Under the pieces are notes generated by a model. The model was given only the letters and a program-made list of their open reading frames with translations. It made no database searches and was not told the origin of the DNA. A program made the position numbers and the translations under genes. From Deltaproteobacteria bacterium (GTDB lineage: Bacteria > Desulfobacterota > Syntrophobacteria > BM002), in assembly GCA_020347625.1 (NCBI GenBank), contig CP070735.1, forward strand, positions 2,070,474 to 2,110,406: DNA of 39,933 nucleotides, given 5' to 3'. This document shows, in pieces, positions 1 through 7,200 of the stretch; the stretch's first letter is position 1; each line of letters starts with the position of its first letter.

Positions 1-1
1 C

Positions 2-48
2 AATGAGAAATGTGAGATGAGAATAGACAATAGGCACTAGATGAATTA
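2..48. repeat. Degenerate heptad-periodic intergenic repeat (GA/ATA type)
   Basis: The window opens with about six units that fall into a 7-base register, for example gagaata, gacaata, ggcacta. The gcacta word recurs in the gap after lnt at 18789-18810. It lies just upstream of the SIS-domain gene. No coding potential is visible. I infer a relationship to the other heptad arrays from the shared period; the units differ from the AATCNNN family. Confidence 0.45.
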
Positions 49-80
49 GTTCTGTGGTGAATTAGGCGAGAAGGAAAGCT

Positions 81-1244
81 ATGCTAGGTGATGAGTACAT
101 CTTCCAAGAGATGCTTGAGCAAGAGAGGATCTCTGCCTTGCACCAGACGCTTCCTTCGCCGCGCTGGCCAGCTGCGTCAGGAAGACTGATCCTCACGGGT
201 GCAGGGGATTCCTTCTGTGGAGCCCTTTTTGGCCGCTGGCTTCTGGAGCAGCGGGGCCAAGTGTCAGGCATTCCGGCATTGCAGGCCAGTCAGGAAGCCA
301 AGCACCTTTCGGCACAAGACCTTCTTGTGGGTATCAGCGTATCCGGTCGTACTGCCCGGGTGCTGGAGGCAGCAGAGCGCGCTCTGGCCGTAGGCGCAAA
401 AGTGGTGGCAGTGACCGACAATTCGCAAAGCCCATTGGCTCAATTGGCCTCCGTGGTCTGGCCCATTTACGCATCGCCAGCGGAAGAACTCCGGCAGACA
501 AACTACTATGATGAACATGCAAAACAATACGTTGGCTACCACCATGATGTGGCGCAGACCAAAACTTTCTGGGCTGTACTTCTCACCTTCATTCGAGCGG
601 CACAGGTCAAATTAGACTGGCAAACTCTCCTCGACCACACTGGCTTCTTGCTCTCGAGTTCTTTCTACGAACCACTCCTGAACAAAGCCAGCATCTGGGC
701 TCAAAGCGGCCAGACATTTTTCCTGGGTAGCGGTTGGGCAAGAATCATAGCCCGTTTTGCTTGCTATAAGATGTTCGAGTTCAACCGCTTGGCGCATTTC
801 ACTGGCATCGAGGAGTTTTGTCACACCCACTATTTCATTACAAAGACGAGTGACACTGTTGTCTTCCTCGTGGATGACCATGACGTTGCCACTCGGGGCG
901 CAGAAATCGTTCCGGTGATCCAAGAGCTCTTCGATGCTCAGATTATCTGGATCCAGGCTCAACCTCTTGGCGAAGTGCTGCTCCCACCGGACTCTTTAAG
1001 CAGCATAGAGGTGGTGAACCTTCCAGCCGCGGGTGAGCCGGTGCAGCGTTTTCTTGATCTCGTCCTCGCTTTGCAATGGCTCACTTACTTGATCGGCCGG
1101 GTGGAGGCGGTTGACATAAATACCTTTCATGCGGGCTATGATACTGAGCGGCTAGTGGCAGGTACCTTGCGAACCATTCGCCGTTCTGCCATTCGAGTGT
1201 CAGCGCCGAACAAACAATCTAATAAAAAAGACGAGCCACATTGA
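81..1244 (+). CDS. SIS-domain protein (GlmS isomerase-like sugar-phosphate binding protein)
   Basis: This 387-residue protein has two SIS (sugar isomerase) folds. The first is near residues 35-165 with a glycine/serine-rich phosphate-binding start (GAGDSFCGAL) and a second loop SVSGRT. The second spans roughly residues 200-340 (FLGSGWA at its start). This matches the isomerase half of glucosamine-6-phosphate synthase and the AgaS/FrlB-type proteins, without the glutamine amidotransferase half. Likely role: cytosolic binding, isomerisation or deamination of a phosphosugar; the substrate cannot be read from the sequence. The ATG is preceded by a good ribosome site (gagaagga, about 6 bases upstream). 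A small exported protein follows 58 bases later on the same strand. Confidence 0.75.
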   Translation: MLGDEYIFQEMLEQERISALHQTLPSPRWPAASGRLILTGAGDSFCGALFGRWLLEQRGQVSGIPALQASQEAKHLSAQDLLVGISVSGRTARVLEAAERALAVGAKVVAVTDNSQSPLAQLASVVWPIYASPAEELRQTNYYDEHAKQYVGYHHDVAQTKTFWAVLLTFIRAAQVKLDWQTLLDHTGFLLSSSFYEPLLNKASIWAQSGQTFFLGSGWARIIARFACYKMFEFNRLAHFTGIEEFCHTHYFITKTSDTVVFLVDDHDVATRGAEIVPVIQELFDAQIIWIQAQPLGEVLLPPDSLSSIEVVNLPAAGEPVQRFLDLVLALQWLTYLIGRVEAVDINTFHAGYDTERLVAGTLRTIRRSAIRVSAPNKQSNKKDEPH

Positions 1245-1302
1245 TGCTCAAATTGTGGAAAACTAAAAAAGGAATTAATCAATTTTGGAGAGGAGATCAC
1301 GA

Positions 1303-1638
1303 ATGAAAAAAGCGGCTTTGACCATAACAGTGATTCTCTTCCTTGCCTTATTCTCTGCGGCCTCGGATAGTGACACCCTATATGTGACGAAAAAGGACTA
1401 TCCCATGGCGCTTACGTTGGAAGACCTCAACCTATACTGTAACAGTATTGTGAATAATAACGCTGCTGTCTATTTGAAACTCAGGCAAGAAGGTCGGGCG
1501 TGGATGTCGAGAGAAGGAGTAGAAGTCTATATTATAGGATCCGATGGATCGGATAAGATTAAGATTAGACCAAACAACACGAACCTGGAAATATGGACAC
1601 TGAGTGAGGCTGTAAGAAAAAAGGAGGTGAGTGAATAA
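1303..1638 (+). CDS. Small exported protein, function unknown
   Basis: The predicted protein is 111 residues. It starts MKKAAL followed by a hydrophobic stretch to about residue 20, a typical Sec signal peptide with likely cleavage after the FSAAS region. The mature part is short and polar (DLNLYCNSIVNNN, YIIGSDGSDKIKIRP) and may be a small beta-rich domain. I chose the ATG at 1303 over the upstream TTG at 1285 because the strong ribosome site ggagagga lies at 1287-1294. It follows the SIS gene closely and may share its transcript. I do not recognise a family. Confidence 0.6.
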   Translation: MKKAALTITVILFLALFSAASDSDTLYVTKKDYPMALTLEDLNLYCNSIVNNNAAVYLKLRQEGRAWMSREGVEVYIIGSDGSDKIKIRPNNTNLEIWTLSEAVRKKEVSE

Positions 1639-1753
1639 TCCGAATCTAAAGGACATACTAACGAAGGTAAAATAGTCCACGCCTGTCCATAGGCTAGACG
1701 AGGGAAACGTCTGTTCGCCCATAAGACCGCAATGAAACATAAATGCTGTACTA

Positions 1754-1960
1754 CTATCGAGGTGAGCTATCCGCTCCCCCAGCCTCATAGGAGCAAGTGG
1801 TAAAATCGATGTTTGCACCGCATTGAGTACAGTTGTGCGACTTGTTGAACTCGTCTGAAAAGATCTCTTTTTCTGCTCCGCAGCTGTCGCATTTACAAAC
1901 AAAGGATTTGAGATCCTTGAAAGACTCCCATCCCGGACAATGTTGAGGGGTCGTGGTCAT
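1754..1960 (-). CDS. Small zinc-ribbon-like protein
   Basis: The 68-residue protein has cysteines in two CxxC knuckles (C24-x2-C27 and C44-x2-C47) with further cysteines at 8, 22 and 56. The spacing is that of a zinc ribbon. Between the knuckles is an acidic/aromatic stretch (EKEIFSDEF). Such proteins usually bind Zn2+ and act through protein or nucleic-acid contacts; nothing here gives the partner. The ATG has a strong ribosome site on the minus strand (agaggag, about 8 bases upstream). The long leader (1961 to about 2170) contains competing inverted repeats, described separately. Confidence 0.65.
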   Translation of the reverse strand: MTTTPQHCPGWESFKDLKSFVCKCDSCGAEKEIFSDEFNKSHNCTQCGANIDFTTCSYEAGGADSSPR

Positions 1961-2337
1961 TGTAAATCTCCTCTGTCGTCTGTGTATTCAGATGTAATAA
2001 AAGATACATTTGTTTGTGCGCGGAAGTCTAACAGGGAGTTTAACGATCCATCCCAAAAAAGTCCAGCAAAAATGGAACTGCTCTGCCCATGTAAATAAAG
2101 AGAGGACAGGGCTTTCCAGCGGACAGTAAACTCCCGGCCCTCTTGTTTTTTACTCTCCCTGTTGACCTCACCACCAACATTCTAACCACTAATTTATGTA
2201 GGGTACAACATTTGCATAGCAAAATGAGGGTTATTTGTGGTAAATTGCCTAACTATGGATTTTTTCTCCCCATTTCTTAAAAGGGTGCAATGCGGAATTG
2301 AAACCGGAGTCACCCCCTTGGCAAGGAGGTTATCCAC
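1961..2337. other. 377-bp gap between divergent genes with competing inverted repeats
   Basis: No gene is supported here. Two perfect 9-bp inverted pairs share a segment: aacagggag (2030-2038) with ctccctgtt (2155-2163), and gggagttta (2034-2042) with taaactccc (2127-2135). Bases 2034-2038 can pair in only one of them at a time. On the minus strand this is the leader of the zinc-ribbon gene. On the plus strand it lies upstream of the small exported protein at 2338. I could not match it to a known riboswitch class. Confidence 0.4.
2323..2335 (+). promoter_or_regulatory. Extended Shine-Dalgarno sequence
   Basis: AAGGAGGTTATCC matches 12 of 13 bases of the full complement of the usual 16S rRNA 3' end (AAGGAGGTGATCC). 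Its GGAGG core is 8 bases before the ATG at 2338. It fixes the start of the downstream gene and predicts strong ribosome recruitment. Confidence 0.75.
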
Positions 2338-2661
2338 ATGCGTATTTTGAAGAAACGATCTCTTGTCGTTCTTTTGGCAGCCGCCCTGTTGTTTACGTGG
2401 TTGGCATGTCCTGTCTTAGCCGCTGAAAGGCAGTATCCTTATGTTTCTGGAGAAGACAGAAATGCGGTGGCCATGGGGTTCGACCTCATTCTGCTCAGAC
2501 CTCTTGGTCTCGTGGCAACGGTGGTAGGTACAGCCGTTTTCATCGTCTCCATACCCTTCAGCGCACTTGGAGGTAACACTGGCGAGGCTGCGAAGGCTCT
2601 GGTGGTGGCACCCGCCAAGTACACCTTTGTCCGTCCACTGGGAGCGGAAACAACTTACTGA
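2338..2661 (+). CDS. Small exported protein with a glycine-rich hydrophobic segment
   Basis: The 107-residue protein has a clear signal peptide (MRILKKR, hydrophobic core, LACPVLAAE with likely cleavage near residue 29). The mature part is short: an R-N-A-V-A-M-GFD segment, one hydrophobic stretch (LGLVATVVGTAVFIVSIPF, about residues 55-75) and a C-terminal YTFVRPLG. I recall small secreted proteins of this pattern in several proteobacteria, with no known function. The start is fixed by the very strong ribosome site at 2323-2335. It likely resides in the periplasm or the membrane. The next gene, uppP, follows 161 bases later. Confidence 0.65.
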   Translation: MRILKKRSLVVLLAAALLFTWLACPVLAAERQYPYVSGEDRNAVAMGFDLILLRPLGLVATVVGTAVFIVSIPFSALGGNTGEAAKALVVAPAKYTFVRPLGAETTY

Positions 2662-2822
2662 GGCAACACTTTACCCTGAAATGAAAGAAATTTGAGCCAA
2701 CCCCTTGGGGGATAGAATCCCTCTATCCCACCTCCTTCATATGCGGCCGGATCGTGAGCGCTGCGAGACGATTCGGCCTTATTGCTTTAGATCTGGTACC
2801 CACAGCAAAAGATCGATAATTC

Positions 2823-3644
2823 ATGAACATCCAGCAGGCCCTCTCTCTAGGCATTCTGCAAGGACTGACCGAATTCCTTCCGATCAGCAGCTCAGGGCAT
2901 TTGGTGTTGGCGCAGCATCTATTGGGTTTCCATGAATCGCAGCTTTTTTTCGATGTTGCCGTTCATGTTGGCACCCTAATGGCGGTTTTTTTGGTATTTC
3001 GCACCGACCTCCACGAAATATTAAAAGACTGCCTAACATTCCTAAAGGGTACTCGACCATCGTCAACTTCAAGCGATACTGCTGCTTTAGGTGACGGCGT
3101 GAAAATGTTCTTGCTGATCCTGGTCGGATCTGTCCCCGCTGTATTAATTGGCCTGCTCTTTAGAGACGTGGTTGAATGGCTTTTCACCTCACCCTTAGTT
3201 GTGGGTCTCGGCCTATGGACAACGGGGCTCATACTGATCTGGAGTCGCTGGTCCCGAGAGCGCTTCAAGGATTTACGCACTCCTCGGGTCTCGCAAGCGC
3301 TTCTGGTTGGCCTGGCTCAGGGAGCCGCCATCAGTCCCGGTTTGTCACGTTCTGGAATGACGATTACAACCGGCTTACTTCTTGGCCTCAGACCGCAACT
3401 GGCGTTTCGCTTCTCTTTTCTGCTTTCCATTCCTGCTATTTTGGGAGCACTGGCCCTGGAAGTGCATCAAGGCGGCACCGCTCATCCAGGCTGGCAGGTG
3501 TTGGCTGCTGGCTTTTTTTCCGCTTTTCTGGTGGGCTGGGCAGCATTGCGCGCTTTGCAGGCATTGGTGGGAAGGGGCAAACTCTTCTACTTTGCCCCCT
3601 ATTGTTTCCTGGTGGGGACGTTTGCTTTTATCATTGCCTTCTAG
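2823..3644 (+). CDS. uppP: Undecaprenyl-diphosphatase (UppP/BacA)
   Basis: This integral membrane enzyme dephosphorylates undecaprenyl diphosphate to regenerate the lipid carrier for peptidoglycan and O-antigen synthesis. Overexpression in E. coli gives bacitracin resistance. The 273-residue length is normal for the family. Both signature motifs are intact: QGLTEFLPISSSGHL near residues 13-27 (catalytic E17, phosphate-binding serines, H26), and SPGLSRSGMT near residues 171-180 (R176). Several hydrophobic helices follow. The ATG is preceded by only a weak ribosome site. The gene stands alone, and its stop codon overlaps one arm of the inverted repeat that bounds the next gap. Confidence 0.95.
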   Translation: MNIQQALSLGILQGLTEFLPISSSGHLVLAQHLLGFHESQLFFDVAVHVGTLMAVFLVFRTDLHEILKDCLTFLKGTRPSSTSSDTAALGDGVKMFLLILVGSVPAVLIGLLFRDVVEWLFTSPLVVGLGLWTTGLILIWSRWSRERFKDLRTPRVSQALLVGLAQGAAISPGLSRSGMTITTGLLLGLRPQLAFRFSFLLSIPAILGALALEVHQGGTAHPGWQVLAAGFFSAFLVGWAALRALQALVGRGKLFYFAPYCFLVGTFAFIIAF

Positions 3645-3829
3645 CCCGCATTTTTCTTGCTCTTTCCAGATTGGACATTGATGTGAGGTGGGAATAAGGG
3701 AAGGACAGGATAATCTGCTCCACAAAGCTGCATAGCCGCAGTTATTTATGCTGCAGTCCCAGGGTGGTTGGGGAAGGCTGATGGGACAGTGATCTCAACA
3801 ATTTCTTAAATAGCAGAAAAATGCGGGCT
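3643..3829. repeat. Intergenic segment bounded by 18-19-bp inverted repeats
   Basis: A perfect 14-bp arm, agcccgcatttttc (3643-3656), is repeated in inverted orientation at 3816-3829. The match continues as tgct/agca with one bulged T. The 150-bp interior has no gene. The left arm begins inside the uppP stop codon. It could be a remnant of a small mobile element or a long-range hairpin between two convergent genes; I cannot tell which. Confidence 0.5.
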
Positions 3830-3849
3830 GGTTATTGGTGCCACCGATT

Positions 3850-4191
3850 TTATCGTCTGTCTGGGAACAATTGTTTTCGAATATACGCAGAAACACTCAA
3901 TCCTTCCTGCTCAGCGAGAGTTTGCAGGTGGGCGTAGTCTTCCTCCTCGACTCGAAACGAGATTTTCCTGGTGGGCTTTTGCTCGGTACCTGTCTTCAAT
4001 CGGTAAAGCTGTCTGCGGGTCCGGTTAAGCTGGCGGATAATTCGACTTCGTGCTCTTTTCTCCTCCAGCGATGGCTTTTTTCCTTTTGAGATCTTTTGGG
4101 AGAGAGAGCGATCGTGCTCCAAGAGTAGATTCTTGAGATGCTCGATATCCTCTTCCAGCGCTGCCTCGGCTGTCGCAACTGTCTCAGTCAT
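3850..4191 (-). CDS. Small protein with C-terminal ribbon-helix-helix-like domain
   Basis: With the ATG at 4191 the protein is 113 residues. The C-terminal 40 residues (RKISFRVEEEDY, then two helices ending SVSAYIRKQLF) have the strand-helix-helix pattern of Arc/CopG/MobC-type DNA-binding domains. The N-terminal half is highly charged and probably a coiled coil. I prefer this start to the TTG at 4221, which has no ribosome site, whereas ggaggag lies 12 bases before the ATG. It follows the NarL-type regulator by about 50 bases on the same strand, so both may be one transcript. A DNA-binding role is inferred. Confidence 0.6.
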   Translation of the reverse strand: MTETVATAEAALEEDIEHLKNLLLEHDRSLSQKISKGKKPSLEEKRARSRIIRQLNRTRRQLYRLKTGTEQKPTRKISFRVEEEDYAHLQTLAEQEGLSVSAYIRKQLFPDRR

Positions 4192-4239
4192 GGCGAAGCA
4201 GTTCTCCTCCCCCTCCAACAAAGGTTGTTACGACCAGGG

Positions 4240-4890
4240 TCAGATCAACTCCACCAGCTTCCTGCGCACCGCATAATGCACCAGTTCTGCTGTGCTCTTG
4301 CACCCCAGCTTCAAGAGAATATTCGTGCGATGTGTGTCCAGGGTTCGCACGCTTATGTTGAGTATCTTGCCGATCTCCTTTCTGCTTTTTCCTTCCGCAA
4401 TAAGCTTGAGTACCTCCCTCTCGCGCGGTGAAAGCTTTGTCCGTCCTTTTTCTTCACCGGTCTGCAGGTATTCTTCGGCATGCTCGCCTGCGATGGATGG
4501 GCTGAGAAAGCGCTCGCCCCTACAAACAGCTTTGAGGGCGCCAACAAGACACTGAGCGTCAGTATCTTTCACCAGGTAACCTGAGCCACCCGCTTCGAAG
4601 AACTGTGCAACAAATCCTTCGTCCTTGTGCATGGTCAGGGCCACCACCTTTGTCTCCGGTAAAGCCCTCATTATCCTGCGGGTCGCCTCAATACCGCTCA
4701 TGTCCGGCATTGAGAGGTCCATGAGGATCAAGTCCGGTCGGCACTCTTTCACCCTTTCAAGAGCAGTGCGACAGCTGTGGGTGCTACCGATGACACAGAA
4801 TTCTGGTCTGGCTTCCAGGAGAAGCTTCAGCGACTCGGCAAAAATGGTGTGGTCATCAACGAGAAAAACGTTATGTCTTCGCATGGCCAT
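4240..4890 (-). CDS. NarL/FixJ-family response regulator (orphan)
   Basis: The 216-residue protein has an N-terminal receiver domain (residues 6-125) with acidic pocket D12/D13, phosphoacceptor D58, T86 and K108. A C-terminal LuxR-type helix-turn-helix follows (about residues 148-213; LSPREREVLKLIAEG, EIGKILNISVRTLDTHR). It is a DNA-binding transcription factor activated by aspartate phosphorylation. No histidine kinase lies nearby, so its partner is encoded elsewhere. Two ATGs (4890, 4884) are possible and neither has a strong ribosome site. Confidence 0.9.
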   Translation of the reverse strand: MAMRRHNVFLVDDHTIFAESLKLLLEARPEFCVIGSTHSCRTALERVKECRPDLILMDLSMPDMSGIEATRRIMRALPETKVVALTMHKDEGFVAQFFEAGGSGYLVKDTDAQCLVGALKAVCRGERFLSPSIAGEHAEEYLQTGEEKGRTKLSPREREVLKLIAEGKSRKEIGKILNISVRTLDTHRTNILLKLGCKSTAELVHYAVRRKLVELI

Positions 4891-5006
4891 GCCGCGGGCA
4901 TATTGGGTTACATGCAGTCAGACTATCACTCGTTGTTCAATAAAAGGAAGGAATTTGACCTTTTTCTTGTAGCAAATTTCTCACTGTAAGGTCAATAAGA
5001 ATTAAA

Positions 5007-5035
5007 TTGACACTATCCGGGCTTCTTGTTATATA
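5007..5035 (+). promoter_or_regulatory. Sigma-70 promoter of tRNA-Ala
   Basis: TTGACA (5007-5012), a 17-bp spacer and TATATA (5030-5035) form a near-consensus promoter. It would start transcription about 12-13 bases upstream of the mature tRNA 5' end. Confidence 0.8.
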
Positions 5036-5054
5036 AATAAGGTTATCTATCGGT

Positions 5055-5131
<77 letters not shown>

Positions 5132-5206
5132 ACATTTAAAAGAATGAACACGTGACACTGTAAGAAATTTACCGACCTCGATACAGTAGCATGTTTAGAT
5201 CCTATG

Positions 5207-5237
5207 AGGCGATCATGAAAATGATCGCTTTTCTTTT
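5207..5237 (+). terminator. Rho-independent terminator after tRNA-Ala
   Basis: A stem gcgatcat/atgatcgc with a gaaa loop is followed by ttttctttt. The stem extends by an A-T pair and a G-T wobble pair. Position and T-tract fit termination of the tRNA transcript. Confidence 0.8.
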
Positions 5238-5255
5238 GAAATTGCCTATGCACTC

Positions 5256-5464
5256 AACTCCACATAGAGGGCTGAGGTATTCCCGAAGCGGCGTATGTGG
5301 CAGCCTTTGCCTGCTACAGGAGACAATTCTACCCAAGTAAAACAGCAAAGGCTGCCACATCCGCCGCTCGGGCTGCCACTGCCTCCGGTCCTACGGACTT
5401 CCCCCCGCAAGTGTAGTAAGCCGAGCGTAAGCGGAGGGAATGGCTCAGCCCTCTATGTGGAGTT
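5256..5464. repeat. Nested inverted-repeat (MITE-like) element downstream of tRNA-Ala
   Basis: The outer arms (5256-5284 and 5436-5464) are 29 bp with 27 matches; the terminal 21 bp, beginning AACTCCACATAGAGGGCTGA, are perfect. Inside is a second inverted pair of 22 bp with one mismatch (5289-5310 and 5345-5366; shared core TGTGGCAGCCTTTGC). A third pair is cgctcgg/ccgagcg (5365-5371 and 5421-5427). No open reading frame spans the unit convincingly, and I see no clear target-site duplication. The symmetry suggests a non-autonomous mobile element or a highly structured RNA. Confidence 0.7.
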
Positions 5465-5743
5465 AATACATGTGCATTCTTTGAAAAAGCAACAGTCAGA
5501 TGTTGGGTATCAATCATTTTCAGAGTCCGCTCAACACCCGATGGGCTCTGGCCTCCATTAATATCCATTCAAACCATATCTCTGCATACAAGCTCACCTC
5601 TTTTACCAATTATTCTGTACCCGTCTGGCACGAAATGTGCTTTTGCATCTTACATTCACCAACCAATCCCAGCTTAACAACCACCTAAGATTTGATATTC
5701 AGTTCATCTGAAAGTCAAATTGACGCCGAGTCAGGGAGACGGT
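5465..5743. other. Gene-free region before the response regulator
   Basis: No coding region, RNA gene or clear promoter is visible here. It is AT-richer than its neighbours and presumably carries the promoter of the downstream receiver protein. Confidence 0.4.
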
Positions 5744-6442
5744 ATGGGTACACTTTCCTTGTTAAAGAAAAAAGCTCTCACTGTTTTGATTGTTGAAGAC
5801 GATAACGAACTCAGAGAAAGTTTGCACGCCGAGTTCGAACTGGAAGGCTTGACTGTCCTGACGGCCACGGACGGAAGTGAGGCAGTCACCTCGGTCCGCA
5901 GGCTGAAGCCTGATCTAATCTTGATGGACATTTGGATGCCAGTCATGGACGGCATTGAAGCGACAAAAGTTATCAAGGCAGATCAAGAAACTAGGCATAT
6001 TCCCGTGGTAATGCTTACAGCGGCGGACAAAAAAGAGGATATTGTCAGGGGACTTGAAGCAGGAGCAATTGATTACATCACTAAACCGTTCTTTATGCCC
6101 GAGCTAAAGGCACGTATGAGGGCAGCGCTGCAACATAAGATAATGTACGATGAATTAAAAAGAATTCAAGACACGCTTATACGTGATACGCGTCTGAGTA
6201 CCATGAGAGAACTGACAGAGGCGGTTCAAGGATCCGTTAATGGACCCCTAACTGTGATTCTGGGAAGGATAGCTCTTCTTCGGAGAAAACGTGGCAATAT
6301 ATCGGACGATGATTTGCGAACCCTCGAGAAAGCCGCAAATAAAATTAAAGACATCATCAATCATTTGGGAATTATCGAATGCCTCTACCCGACACCCCTA
6401 CTCCCTGACAGTGAGTTGGTTGACCTGGCCTTGCGCAATTAG
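5744..6442 (+). CDS. Response regulator with a HisKA-like C-terminus lacking the histidine
   Basis: From the ATG at 5744 the protein is 232 residues. The receiver domain (about 12-128) is intact: E18/D19/D20, phosphoacceptor D62, T92 and K114. The C-terminal helical part (about 150-210) resembles a histidine-kinase dimerisation domain. Where kinases read A-H-E-x-N-N-P-L-T, this protein reads V-Q-G-S-V-N-G-P-L-T, so G163 replaces the phosphoacceptor histidine. There is no ATPase domain. It may act as a phospho-responsive dimeric adaptor. I chose the ATG over the TTG at 5720 because a ribosome site (agggaga) sits just before it. Confidence 0.8.
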   Translation: MGTLSLLKKKALTVLIVEDDNELRESLHAEFELEGLTVLTATDGSEAVTSVRRLKPDLILMDIWMPVMDGIEATKVIKADQETRHIPVVMLTAADKKEDIVRGLEAGAIDYITKPFFMPELKARMRAALQHKIMYDELKRIQDTLIRDTRLSTMRELTEAVQGSVNGPLTVILGRIALLRRKRGNISDDDLRTLEKAANKIKDIINHLGIIECLYPTPLLPDSELVDLALRN

Positions 6443-6503
6443 CCCTTGCGAAAATGCAACCTTTTTGCCTTGAGATCAGTCAACCTAGGGGCTCCTCATT
6501 CTA

Positions 6504-6524
6504 CAATCTGCAATCTCCAATCAC
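6504..6524. repeat. Short AATCNNN heptad array
   Basis: Three units (caatctg, caatctc, caatcac) lie in the gap after the receiver protein. They match the longer arrays at 11177, 29176 and 36651. Confidence 0.5.
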
Positions 6525-6602
6525 CCTCACTCCATTTGAGGTTCCTCTCAGGCAAGAACCCCGAACATTAATGACGACCTCTCTCTCTAGAAGGCTAACG
6601 AC

Positions 6603-6634
6603 AAGAAAAGGCCATCCTCAAATGGCCTTTTCTT
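6603..6634. terminator. Bidirectional terminator hairpin
   Basis: A perfect 13-bp stem, aagaaaaggccat/atggccttttctt, encloses a 6-base loop. The A-rich and T-rich arm ends give a T-tract on both strands, fitting termination of the two convergent genes flanking it. Confidence 0.85.
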
Positions 6635-6671
6635 ATTTCTTGATCTATTTCTTAAATTGATCCGCCGAAGC

Positions 6672-7094
6672 CTACATCCGAATCATCTTGTTCACCTGAG
6701 AGTTGACAGACTCATAAATCTCTTCGTCCGTACCGTAGATGTCCACAATGGTCCTGTGATTAATTAACTTCTCGATGATGAAGGCAGTAATGTAAAGGCT
6801 AATGAAATTGGGACGTCGCACGAGCGTCCGCAGTGGTGAGATCTGGTATTGAACGTCGAAGTCTTCCGCGGCTATCAAAGTCTTAATGCAGCCAGATATC
6901 TGACGCTCGAGCTCCTTCTTGTTTTTGGTCTCTATCAATTGTTGCTCGATCAGCTTCATGGCGATTCGATTCGCCAGATCTTCCCCTACTTCGTAAAGCT
7001 GATTGATGGCCCCGGCTCGTGCCGCTTCCTTGGCAGAGTCCAGACGGGAGATTACGTTGCTCTCTCTGATATTGGGTCGGTAGTCTCTAGCCAT
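6672..7094 (-). CDS. Conserved-looking protein of unknown function
   Basis: The 140-residue protein is soluble and mostly helical, with an even spread of charged residues (SRLDSAKEAARAGAI, IEQQLIETKNKKELERQ) and no signal peptide, membrane segment or recognised motif. The start is supported by gaggtg about 8 bases before the ATG on the minus strand. It lies 106 bases downstream of a PilZ-domain gene on the same strand and may be cotranscribed with it. It ends at the shared bidirectional terminator. I do not recognise a family. Confidence 0.6.
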   Translation of the reverse strand: MARDYRPNIRESNVISRLDSAKEAARAGAINQLYEVGEDLANRIAMKLIEQQLIETKNKKELERQISGCIKTLIAAEDFDVQYQISPLRTLVRRPNFISLYITAFIIEKLINHRTIVDIYGTDEEIYESVNSQVNKMIRM

Positions 7095-7200
7095 GTTCTT
7101 ACACCTCGAAAAAGAATCTCTACCACTGCCCCCGTGGCCTTGGTGTGGATTCTCCTTTCATTGCTAAATTGTTATCACCATACTACAGAAAGCCGCTCTC

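Noticed and set aside
5295..5561. 88-residue open frame inside the palindromic element
   Set aside because: The frame is made of inverted-repeat arms, so its composition reflects the repeat. There is no ribosome site.
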